A stretch of DNA of 64,000 nt, from the NCBI GenBank assembly GCA_947579605.1, contig OX388312.1:27923313-27987312 (forward strand). The letters run 5' to 3'. This DNA is from Athripsodes cinereus (taxonomy: Eukaryota > Arthropoda > Insecta > Trichoptera > Leptoceridae). Shown in pieces: positions 55,752-64,000 of the stretch (position 1 is the first letter of the stretch; each line of letters starts with the position of its first letter). The notes under the pieces were generated by a model. The model searched no databases. It was not told the origin of the DNA and saw nothing but the letters and a program-made list of their open reading frames with translations. A program made the position numbers and the translations under genes.

Positions 55752-55910
55752 ATACATCTCGGTTTTTGTTATAAACCCAAATACAACCTTATACACCTTT
55801 CAGCTAAAAGCTTGTGTCGTGAAAGGAGAGGTTGCCGGCACCTGGGATCAAACCGCGGACCCCCTGTTCATGAGGCCGGGATTCTATGTCCAGGCTACCG
55901 AAGAACTCGT
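55752..55910 (-). mobile_element. tRNA-derived SINE, copy 5
   Basis: Minus strand: GAGTTCTTCGGTAGCCTGGA start, B-box GGTTTGATCCC (55843-55853), then TTTCACGACACAAGC and the GGGTTTATAAC end. It lies between copies 3 and 4 of the GGCCGGCC family. Confidence 0.82.
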
Positions 55911-55959
55911 TTGAGCATCATATTTTGTTATAAATAAAAGTCTCGTCTCGTCTCGTAAA

Positions 55960-56400
55960 AGTATCGTCCTGTCTTCTTTAGTGAACGGTAGATCTGGGAG
56001 GAATGTTCTTTTTAAAGGGAAAGCGTTTCTGCACTGGACTGGCATCGACGACTCTAGGGCCTTCACCCTCTGAACACCTTTTTTATACTTTTTTCCTTAC
56101 CTAAGTGTGGTATATAATGTAAGTATGGAATTCATTGATTGTAGTTCAAATTATACTCTCGCGTTTATGATGATGTTTATTTTGCTCTTTTATTTTATTT
56201 GATATAAATATTTTAAGCAGTTCCCTCACAAGAGTATCACTGAAGACATAATTATATATAGTCTAAAACATTCCCACAAGGTGGTTTTGGCCGGCCAGCT
56301 CTTCAGACTGCCCATTGTGGCCCGCCCGTGTGGAAAGTTTTAGCTTAGTAAATGCTGTCTTCTGAAATATCCGGGTGAGAGGTGGGAATCTTCAATATTT
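55960..56400 (+). repeat. GGCCGGCC-core repeat family, copy 4
   Basis: ATCGACGACTCTAGGG, TTTTGGCCGGCCAGCTCTTC, GACTGCCCATTGTGG, CTGAAATATCCGGGT and ATCTTCAATATT occur in the family order, with internal shortening. Confidence 0.75.
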
Positions 56401-56641
56401 ATTAATAAGGTAAAACACGTTTTATATGAAGCTTATTTCGTCCTTTAATAGTCAATGAACCAGTCTAAATGAAACATGTTAACAGTCTAGACTCAATATG
56501 AAAAAATAATCCGACTATAGAAAACTTGATTCATACTAAGTTTAAGTTTTACACACTATTTTTTCCCATTTTTTTATTAATTCTTTACTGTACATCGATA
56601 ACAAGCATTTTTATAAAGGAGTGCATTCATATTAAATTATC

Positions 56642-56708
56642 GCAGTGTCGCAGAGGTAACTCTCATGTCTTTGAATTACGAGGTCCTAGGTTTAATTCAA
56701 GACAGACT
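56642..56708 (+). mobile_element. tRNA-like SINE head (weak)
   Basis: GTGTCGCAGAGGTAACTCTC and CCTAGGTTTAATTCAAG resemble A- and B-box regions of a second tRNA-derived family, decayed (GGTTTAATTC instead of GGTTCGATTC). It directly precedes an RTE-A fragment. It does not fold as an intact tRNA by eye. Confidence 0.4.
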
Positions 56709-57047
56709 AAAGGATCGAGAGCCACTTCTTTCTATCCTTGCATACATCTTTCGCTTCCGTCACTGTCATACAATTCCTCATGCATGTGCTCAACACATGA
56801 CCACCCGTAGGATTTGATTTAAATGATCTAGCCACCACCTCGGACGTCTACGTCTGTGCGCACCATTCCTCTCTGCCAAATATATCTTCTTAATCATTCT
56901 GTTCTCATTCATTCTTTTCACGTGCCCAAACCATCTTAACTTATTTACATTCATCCTTGTAATTAACTTTCATTCCAAATTCCTTACGTATATCACTGTT
57001 ACGCACACGATCTCTCAGATTTTTACCACACATCCTTCTCAACGATC
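56708..57047 (-). pseudogene. RTE family A, C-terminal fragment
   Basis: Minus strand encodes CGKNLRDRVRNSDIRKEFG-like, FGHVKRMNENRMIKKIYLAE and MRNCMTVTEAKDVCKDRKK-like pieces with two frame changes. Same family as 3555-4250. Confidence 0.75.
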
Positions 57048-57059
57048 TCTTTTCATGTA

Positions 57060-58187
57060 TCATTAAAATAATAAAATATTTTACTTTTGTTGTTATCTGA
57101 TAGAAATTTAAAATAAATATGTAGTAATTAAATTATTTATTATTGTCAGAATTCAAAATAATCCAAGTAACTTTTTCAAGTACAAACAACCTTATTCATC
57201 ACGCAAAACAAGTTTATAAAAAGTCAATGAGTATTATAAATCTTATTGTAAGAAGTATGAAAAACATTATTACAATAAAGCCCAGGTATTAAGATGATCA
57301 TGGCTAGTATCACGTAGACAGAAAGCTCCGGATCAATAGCTTTTTGATAAGAACAATATTACCGAGTATATTAATTTATCCTTATCGCGGCATATTATCA
57401 CAAGTGGGATCGTAAACTAACTGCATATAATAAACCTATAACTTGCCCTCTCTCCTTACCGGATAAATTCACAGTAGTATGGCCAATTCTGAATCATACA
57501 ATAGTTTAGTTGCACTAACTAAGTCAACTAAGTGTGAGAAGATAGTCGAGTCATGATAATTAGTTCTAATTCGTATTCACAGTTTTCCGTACTAATTTAG
57601 TTCATTAGTTCATTTTGACACCTTAGTACAACTATAAATTTCGAGAATCTATGGATTTCGTATTCAGAATGAAATTTTAGTTGACAGCCGACGACTAAAA
57701 TAAGTTGGATTTGGCATAATTTTATTCGCGACTTTTAATGTGCGAATATTATTAGTTGCTGTCATTTTACCGCAGAATATTGCTATATTTTGGAAGTGTT
57801 AAGTTGTTTTTTCAATTAAAAGTGAAAATTTATATTTTTAGGGCAACTCTTAGCATGTATAAATTGTAAAATTACACCACCACCGACGCAAATACGAACG
57901 CCAAAATATATCGGCAAATCTGACATTTCACAATTTTCACGCGCGACGACTATTAAATTGTAGCCAGAAGTGTAAATCGGAACGTGAAAAACATTTTGTA
58001 TTGCGGCATCACTGACTAATATTAGTTTGTCCCATAGATTTTACCGTTTGCACTTGGTGGTTCTCGAGTTTATAGTTGTTTATAGTTCATAACTAATGCT
58101 GAATACTACATAATAACTAATATTAATCAACTTTTTAGTTAGTTAGTTCATTAAGATTTAGAATTGGCCCTAGTCTATACTACGAGT
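57060..58187. other. Non-coding DNA
   Basis: Only a snapback-family relic (57300-57430, GGCATATTATCACAAGTGGG) is recognised. Confidence 0.4.
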
Positions 58188-58705
58188 ATATAGGTCATTC
58201 AATGTAGAAATAACTTTATTTCTCGGATATGTCAGGAGTCCGAGGACTAAATCCTATTTATCCGTTTAGGTGACAATTTATTTATCTTTCAACTCTCTCT
58301 AGTCTAGTACCACTATGCCAGTGTTGGAACCTCCGACCCTACCACGTCAGTGAACGGGGGACCCGGCTGACGTAGCAGATCCCATCTTGAAACCCACACA
58401 TCTATGAGCGCCTTGAAGTGTGAAGCGTTTGTGGCATTTAAAAAACACTTCCCCAAACCAGATGGGTCGAGGAGTGTCAAGAATATATAGGTCATGTTGA
58501 AATAACTTTATTTCACGGACATTGCAGGAGTCCAAGGATTCCTATTTATCCGTTTATGTGACGATTTATTTATATTTTAATTCTCTCTAGTTTAATACCA
58601 CTATGCCAGTGTTGGCATCTCCGATCCTACCACGACAGTAGGCGGGGGACCCGGCTGACGTAGCAGATCCCATCTTAAGACCCACACATCCACGAATGTA
58701 ATATA
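58188..58705. repeat. Tandem duplication, about 295- and 220-bp units
   Basis: ATATATAGGTCAT starts each unit at 58188, 58486 and (partial) 58703. Both full units contain CTTTATTTC, AGGAGTCC, TATTTATCCGTTTA, CACTATGCCAGTGTTGG and GGACCCGGCTGACGTAGCAG. The second lacks about 80 bp at its end. Function unknown; an element UTR is one possibility. Confidence 0.8.
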
Positions 58706-59095
58706 TAGGTCATTGTAAAAATAGCCCCTGGAAGTTTCTGAAAATATTTTTGGATAGATAAAGCACTGGATTGGTTTAAGGTATGATGACAAAATGACGC
58801 TATTTTTCTTAACTTTATAACAAAAAATAATATCATTAGCATAGCTGTTAATAATTACAATTACTACGATGAAGTTCTTTATAATAAATACTTTATTTAA
58901 TTTCAATGACATTTAATAATAATTCATCCATCAACCAGAGTATGAAAACATGACGTGATTTGTATAGATAAATTATAAGTGATATTATTAACAGATTCAA
59001 TTAGTGTGTCTTTTATCTTTAAGAACCAGTTTCACTTCATAATGAAAGTGTTAATGATAATGATATTAATAATAATAAGGGGCTACTCATTGTTG
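58706..59095. other. Non-coding DNA
   Basis: No feature recognised. Confidence 0.4.
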
Positions 59096-59452
59096 CAAAG
59101 GTTTGATTATATGCAACTAGACAGGCCAAAATATGCATAGTAAATAAATTAATAAAAAAAGTAAACCGCCAAGAACACTGTTTTCTTTTACTGTTAATTA
59201 TTTTAAATGGCAGAGCTCTTCTGGAACTAACTAGTCCATCTTCAGTGCCAGACTCTTAAAAACTCAGTTTCAAAAAGGTTGGATTATATGCAACTTTAAA
59301 GGGGCAAAATATGCATGTTAAATAAAAAAATATTTAAAAAAAGTAGTACGCAAAAAACACTGTTTTCTTTCACTGTTTATCATGAAAAATGGCAGAGGCA
59401 TTCTGGAACTAGTCCATCTTCAGTGCCAGACTCTTAGAAACTAAGTTTTTGA
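59096..59452. repeat. Tandem duplication, about 180-bp unit
   Basis: Units at 59096-59272 and 59273-59452 share GATTATATGCAACT, AAAATATGCAT, AACACTGTTTTCTTT, ATGGCAGAG and TCCATCTTCAGTGCCAGACT in order with moderate divergence. Confidence 0.8.
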
Positions 59453-59844
59453 GTTTGACGCTTAAAATTCACCAACAAGACATTTAAAAGCTTCGATTAA
59501 GATTCAATGAGGTTTACCACCCATAATGTTATTTATTCAGTTTTTCATGGCAAAGCCTTTAACATGTTGAACAATAAAATAATTATAACAATTAAAACAA
59601 TTTGATAGACGAAGAAATCAATATACAGTCACAGTTTCATGCAAATAAATGAAAAAAGATATATATGTTTTGGAATAAACTTCATATGTAGGTGCAATAT
59701 GAATGTATGTAACACCACATAATTTCAACATAGCATAACAACAACATAACCTGCCAATGATGACTGACAGCCGCTGTCAAGGTACAGGAAGTACCTGATT
59801 ATTTAACAGGATCATCAATAGATGTCTCAGTTATGGAAGCCTCC

Positions 59845-59879
59845 AGAATGTTCCCGAATGTTCTAGAAACTTCTAGAAC
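59845..59879 (+). promoter_or_regulatory. Heat-shock element: seven contiguous perfect pentamers
   Basis: The 35 bases parse without gap as alternating nGAAn and nTTCn units (aGAAt, gTTCc, cGAAt, gTTCt, aGAAa, cTTCt, aGAAc). HSF trimers bind three such units; seven in a row exceeds most natural sites. It lies 105 bp upstream of the TATA box, within the U3 part of the LTR. Confidence 0.9.
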
Positions 59880-59984
59880 AATCCGAGCGGAAGTAGATAG
59901 GCGGAGTTCAGGAACAGGTACCTCTCCCACTATCACACCGTCCACTTCCAAGGTATCCATCAGCTGTTCAGTACTGACTCAAGG

Positions 59985-59992
59985 GTATAAAA
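59985..59992 (+). promoter_or_regulatory. TATA box of the LTR promoter
   Basis: TATAAAAG in a GC-richer context; transcription would start near 60010-60015, giving the R region. Confidence 0.8.
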
Positions 59993-60051
59993 GACGGAGC
60001 CCGGCATACTGAAAGGCAGAATCGCGGTGGCTCTTCCAGGGCCAAGGTTTC

Positions 60052-60243
60052 CTACCTACCGTTACTCCATAGCTGTCTAAGAAGTACCTACTCTTATTGC
60101 TATGAAGTGATTCTCCTTACCTACCGTTACCCTCTATAGCTGTCCAAGAAGTGCCTACTCTTGTTGCTATATGGTAACTTTCCTAATACCTACCCGCTAC
60201 TCCCTGGCTGTCCAAGAAGTGCCTACTCTTGGTGCCATACAGT
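60052..60243 (+). repeat. Triplicated 65-bp block in the LTR leader
   Basis: ACCTACCGTTACTCC/ATAGCTGTCYAAGAAGT/RCCTACTCTTRTTGCTAT appears three times in tandem (starting about 60052, 60117, 60184) downstream of the promoter. Confidence 0.85.
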
Positions 60244-60380
60244 AGTAGCGACCCTTATTACCTAGTCTCTCTCCGACTACCTCAATATCCATCTAACCTA
60301 GCCTGGAGGTGTCTTCGTTATTGTTTTACTAATAGTGTTACTTTCTTTATACAGTATTGTACCAGTTGTCAAGTGATTGT

Positions 60381-60386
60381 AATAAA
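60381..60386 (+). promoter_or_regulatory. Polyadenylation signal of the LTR
   Basis: AATAAA lies about 400 bases after the TATA box. A foldback GGTGTAC...GTACACC (60420-60443) follows it. Confidence 0.55.
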
Positions 60387-60523
60387 TTGTGAATTTGCTA
60401 AAGTGTTTTGAACTCTCTCGGTGTACCCCTTCAGGAGTACACCTGGCGCCCAAATTAGTTTTAAGTGTTGACTCTCTACATTCCCCTTCAGGGAATAATA
60501 CAAGTAATATTAAGTGTTACAAA

Positions 60524-60541
60524 TGGCAGCCCAACTCGTGG
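60524..60541 (+). promoter_or_regulatory. Candidate primer-binding site
   Basis: TGGCAGCCCAACTCGTGG begins two bases after the LTR, the normal position for tRNA priming. I cannot name the tRNA with confidence. Confidence 0.5.
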
Positions 60542-60981
60542 CGAGAAGACGACCCTGTGAAATGTGAACAATAAAGTGTTTTTGTTTTGAAAAGTGTTAA
60601 AATAATTATAGTTGTACTGTACTTTAATAATTATATTCGTAAATAGTGATAATCTTAGTTGTACGGTACTTTAATTATAATATTCGTTAATAATAATAAT
60701 AATCTAGTGTTAATCGTAGTTGTACTGTACCTCGATAATATTTCAAATAATATTTCATTAATATATGTGTGTTTATAATACTAATGAACTCTTTTACAGC
60801 TAGTTATATTTCATTATTATGTGTGTGTATTTGGTGGACTTATATTCAAAGCAAACCTGTGCGTAACATTAATTGTGAGCTCTTCGTATTTCATTTTTAT
60901 ATATTATTACCTTTATGTGTTTATTGTTGATGGACTGTTTCACAGCAAATCATATTTAATTATTATATGTGTGTAACTAAC

Positions 60982-61210
60982 CTAACCTAGCCTGGAGGTG
61001 TCTTCGTTATTGTTTTACTAATAGTGTTACTTTCTTTATACAGTATTGTACCAGTTGTCAAGTGATTGTAATAAATTGTGAATTTGCTAAAGTGTTTTGA
61101 ACTCTCTCGGTGTACCCCTTCAGGAGTACACCTGGCGCCCAAATTAGTTTTAAGTGTTGACTCTCTACATTCCCCTTCAGGGAATAATACAAGTAATATT
61201 AAGTGTTACA
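60982..61210 (+). repeat. 3' LTR remnant (last 229 bp)
   Basis: Matches 60293-60521 essentially base for base, including the polyadenylation signal and GTGTTACA end, but lacks U3 and the heat-shock array. Confidence 0.88.
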
Positions 61211-61214
61211 TGTA

Positions 61215-61940
61215 TTATTTTTATCGATACGGAGAGGACGACTTGCATGTTTACTAGTAGGAACAGTTGAGACTTATTGTAGGAGATGTAGAAATAGATA
61301 ATAATATGCAAATATGCATTTGCATATAATAATCTGATCTTTTACTATAATCATAGTTGTTTAAATGAAACATTCTGCGTACATCGTGTACAAAGTTAAT
61401 TATATACTTCGGATTTCATGTGACTAATTTTAAGTTTACCTACCTATGCTTAATATCTACTCAATACCTAATACTTACGATGAATATACCATTGTTTAGA
61501 AATTTCTCCAAACAATACGCATTCTAAGTAAACAAAAATCTCTTCAGAGATTAGCTAATCTGACAATCTTCAGTACATATAACTTTGAATTGTTTAGGTA
61601 TATTACAAATTTAATAAAGAACCTGCTACTGGAAATTTTTTTTATTTGTACTTATATAAATGTAATAAAGTACAAATAAAAATTTTCCCCAACAAACTTT
61701 CATTTCTATCAGTAGATAGAATTTCAGCCACAAAGGTGAATTTTATTACGAGAGTTTTAATAACCTAAAAGGGAACTAAATGCCATATTTTGTATATACT
61801 CGTAAAAAAGCCAGTACTAGACAATCATTTTTAAATGACTCATCCTCACTGACAGGCCCTGCTCCCTCTGAACACCTACACAGGTGCGAGGCTGATCCGC
61901 AAATAAGCTAACCTTTCCTAGCCCAAGAACACCTTGTTGT
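61215..61940. other. Non-coding DNA
   Basis: A snapback-family scrap (CGGAGAGGACGACTTGCATG) is at 61229. Otherwise nothing is recognised. Confidence 0.4.
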
Positions 61941-61944
61941 AGGA

Positions 61945-62031
61945 GGCGATCTAGACTATGGGACATGGAAGACCCTGAATCCACAAGATCTGGGTGTAGG
62001 AAACTGCCGTAACAATAGAGAACGATGGGGC
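61945..62031 (+). pseudogene. LINE C-terminal scrap at an insertion junction
   Basis: The plus strand encodes DYGTWKTLNPQDLGVGNCRN then NRERWGF, resembling the WKTLNRLRTGVGRC segment near the end of some LINE proteins. It stops exactly where the LINE 3' tail begins at 62032, so the younger element probably inserted into it. Confidence 0.5.
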
Positions 62032-64000
62032 TTCAAATTCAAATTCAAATTCAAATATTTTTATTAATCAAAAAAAAATACATGCAATAAAACAAAACAA
62101 TAACATAAGACAAAGTAATAAATTCAAGTACTCCCCAATTTGAGCATAGCTCGTGTTTTGGGGAGGAGTAAACTACATACATATAAACATATTCTGTTTT
62201 ATCTCAACCCTATATCTTAGGGTAGAAACAATTCATATATACCCAATCAGTCACACCTATAAGATATGCGACAAGATAATAAAAGAAAAAAAAAAAAAAC
62301 ACATAAATACACACAAAAAATAAAAATAAAATAATAATATGATCAATATTTAACCCGAACCAGCCCAATGATGGCCCTAAGAGGTATCAGGCAATCAAGA
62401 TAAGGCGCTCACACACACAATGCAAACATACTACTCTCTATACACACCATTGCATTCACACACACATATACACCCTCACGCATACATCTTATATACATAG
62501 TAAAAATAAAAAATACTCATATCTCTTTTAGGTATTTTTTAATAAGGTTTTTGACAGTTATTGGTTCAGCATGGATGTCATGTTTATACCTAGAGTATAG
62601 AGAATTATACCACCCAACACCCAAGAATTCGTAGTGATGCTGACCGGTAGTCGTACCTTTTCTGGGGACCCTAATCAATGTTGTCTCTCTTCGTGATCTC
62701 TCACTCGGAATCACGACATCTTCAGGGTTATATCCGTGGATAAAATAGTCCTTATGAATCTGATAAAGTGCTGCTCTCCTAAACAGTTTGTCAATCGTAT
62801 GCACCGGGAAGTCGTTGAATACATCGATTGTGGGATAGTCAAAGGGCTTTTTCAGTATAATTTTAATTATCATGCGCTGTACTACGTTTACTGATTTGAG
62901 TGTCGTTTTATAAGTACCTCCCCAGCCAACTATCCCATACTGCAGTATTGACTGAACGAGTGCAAAATAGGTCGATCTGAGTAATTTCATTTCAAGCACA
63001 TCCCTGATTCTATAGAAAATATAAAAGATTTTCCTCAATCTTTCTACTGTTGTAGTTATATGATTTTTCCATCTTACCCCAGAGTCAATCGTAATCCCCA
63101 AATATCTAACACTATCCACCCGAGAAATCAAAGGACAGGCACAAGCCACAATGTCACCCAAAGATCCCGAACAATTCTTATCGTGCACTGCTATATCATG
63201 CAACACTGGAAGTCCTCTATTATAAAGTGAGAAAACAATATAATTTGTCTTTTCAGCATTCAAAGACAGCAGGTTTTTATCAAACCAATCCTTAAGAATG
63301 GCTATTTCTATATTCGTCCTTTTAAACACCTCATCCCATGTTTCTCCCCTCACGATCATAGCCGTGTCGTCGGCAAAGGAGAGTATTGTAGACATAATCG
63401 GCAGGGAAAATATTTCGTTCACGTAAATAATGAACAAGATAGGTCCAAGTACCGTGCCCTGAGGTATTCCGAATTGTGTAACCCTTTTGGGACCAATTGT
63501 TGTATTTATCCGCACATGCTGTGTTCTATTCTGGACAAAACTTCGGAACCATCTCCTAACACTACCACATATGCCAATCCCATTCAATTTGTTCAAGAGG
63601 CCGACATGACTGACGCTGTCGAATGCCTTTCTTAGGTCTATAAAGACACCCAAACACTTCTCACCGGTATCCAGTGCTCTGTACACTACAGAAGTTAGCC
63701 TAGATATAGCATCATCCGTACCAACACCCTCCCTAAAGCCAAATTGATTTGAGGCTAACAATCCCTCCATTTTAATAAAATCTATGAGTTGTTTCTTCAC
63801 TATCTTTTCAAAAATTTTTGAGACATTTGATGTCAGGGTTATAGGCCTATAATTAGACATATTGGATGCATCTCCGGATTTATGTATTGGTGTTACCAAT
63901 CCTACTTTATATACCTCCGGAAAAACACCATTATTCAAGCTGACATTGACTATGTGCGCTATTGGCCCCGACAAAGACGAAGAATTATGCTTTAGTATAT
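62032..64000 (-). mobile_element. Jockey/CR1-group LINE, runs off the right edge
   Basis: On the minus strand: coding region from the edge to 62517, a 3' UTR of about 460 bp and a (GAATTT)n tail at 62032-62056. The UTR has A-rich runs and a CA-rich microsatellite-like stretch at 62408-62480. Confidence 0.88.
62517..64000 (-). CDS. LINE reverse transcriptase, C-terminal 490 residues (partial)
   Basis: The frame is open to the window edge (upstream of the first ATG it reads ILKHNSSSLSGPIAHIV), so the start lies outside. Motifs in order: LVTPIHKSGD, NYRPITLTSNVSKIFEKIV, ASNQFGFREGVGTDDAI, GVFIDLRKAFDSV with the first catalytic Asp, GIPQGTVLGPILFIIYVNEI, and ILSFADDTAMIV with the catalytic FADD. 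Then YLGITIDSGVRWKNHI and LVQSILQYGIVGWGG form the thumb. It would copy element RNA at the target nick. No stops or frameshifts are seen, so the copy may be young. Jockey versus CR1/Rex placement is not settled. Confidence 0.9.
   Translation of the reverse strand, partial: ILKHNSSSLSGPIAHIVNVSLNNGVFPEVYKVGLVTPIHKSGDASNMSNYRPITLTSNVSKIFEKIVKKQLIDFIKMEGLLASNQFGFREGVGTDDAISRLTSVVYRALDTGEKCLGVFIDLRKAFDSVSHVGLLNKLNGIGICGSVRRWFRSFVQNRTQHVRINTTIGPKRVTQFGIPQGTVLGPILFIIYVNEIFSLPIMSTILSFADDTAMIVRGETWDEVFKRTNIEIAILKDWFDKNLLSLNAEKTNYIVFSLYNRGLPVLHDIAVHDKNCSGSLGDIVACACPLISRVDSVRYLGITIDSGVRWKNHITTTVERLRKIFYIFYRIRDVLEMKLLRSTYFALVQSILQYGIVGWGGTYKTTLKSVNVVQRMIIKIILKKPFDYPTIDVFNDFPVHTIDKLFRRAALYQIHKDYFIHGYNPEDVVIPSERSRRETTLIRVPRKGTTTGQHHYEFLGVGWYNSLYSRYKHDIHAEPITVKNLIKKYLKEI

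Larger units (their letters stand above)
59708..60521 (+). repeat. 5' LTR, 814 bp, with heat-shock elements
   Basis: Starts TGTAACACC and ends GTGTTACA, the inverted TG...CA edge of LTRs. It contains the heat-shock array, a TATA box, a triplicated 65-bp block and a polyadenylation signal in the order expected for U3-R-U5. Confidence 0.85.
59708..61210 (+). mobile_element. Deleted Ty3-like LTR element: LTR, 460 bp, partial LTR
   Basis: A full LTR (59708-60521) is followed by 460 bp without coding sequence and then by only the last 229 bp of a second LTR (60982-61210). TGTA flanks the whole structure (59704-59707 and 61211-61214), so this shape seems to be what inserted or what remained after internal loss. 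The internal part has three imperfect copies of a TAGTTGTACNGTAC block (60610, 60657, 60717). Confidence 0.75.

Noticed and set aside
60229..60574. Two short frames of about 60 codons
   Set aside because: They lie inside the LTR leader and primer-site region and have no domain; one needs a TTG start.

Overview
The window reads as AT-rich, repeat-dense insect DNA, most likely from a moth or butterfly. I base that on the mix of elements: Helitrons with the 5' ends and 'heartland' text I recognise from Lepidoptera, several RTE-type LINEs, Jockey-like LINEs with TAAA-type tails, a BEL/Pao element primed by tRNA-Arg, and a tRNA-derived SINE. I found no host protein-coding gene, rRNA or tRNA gene. 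Every reading frame I could identify belongs to a mobile element; most other long frames are shadows, or frames created by minisatellites and hairpins.

Layout. 0.6-4.9 kb: a 4.3-kb inverted-repeat DNA transposon with arrays of a short motif near both ends and a broken gene for an insect-type DDE-like protein. A mariner-like element and two RTE fragments lie inside it. 5.8-11.7 kb: a hAT-type MITE with an exact 8-bp target duplication, a minisatellite, a 5'-truncated RTE LINE with a long open frame (868 residues), a decayed RNase-H LINE and a complete small Helitron. 12-25 kb: mostly AT-rich non-coding DNA with a TA-flanked MITE, a SINE, an element holding a 154-bp palindrome, a field of short motifs in both orientations, and a foldback MITE with CTG target duplications. 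25.2-34.1 kb: a 75-bp tandem array split by a Jockey LINE, then a structurally complete BEL/Pao retrotransposon with a single 1694-codon frame, two LTRs, primer-binding site, polypurine tract and 5-bp target duplications. 34-44 kb: hairpin repeats, LINE fragments, two SINE copies and a second Jockey 3' end. 43.8-45.9 kb: an RTE copy cut by a PIF/Harbinger element that made a CTG duplication. 46-57 kb: Helitrons, nested RTE insertions, a second hAT MITE, and three copies of an unassigned family with a GGCCGGCC core. 58-61.2 kb: two tandem duplications, then a Ty3-like LTR element reduced to one LTR, about 460 bp and a partial LTR; its promoter carries seven consecutive perfect heat-shock pentamers. 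62-64 kb: a Jockey/CR1-group LINE that runs off the right edge.

There are no operons or pathways here. The genes relate to each other as nested insertions, and several nests give relative ages and clean target-site duplications. The best candidates for something undescribed are the heat-shock-element LTR (59.7-61.2 kb), the transposon at 582-4874 with its motif arrays and DDE-like protein, and the CTG-targeting foldback MITEs with a related-looking Harbinger element. All calls come from reading the sequence; coordinates of repeat edges may be off by a few bases.
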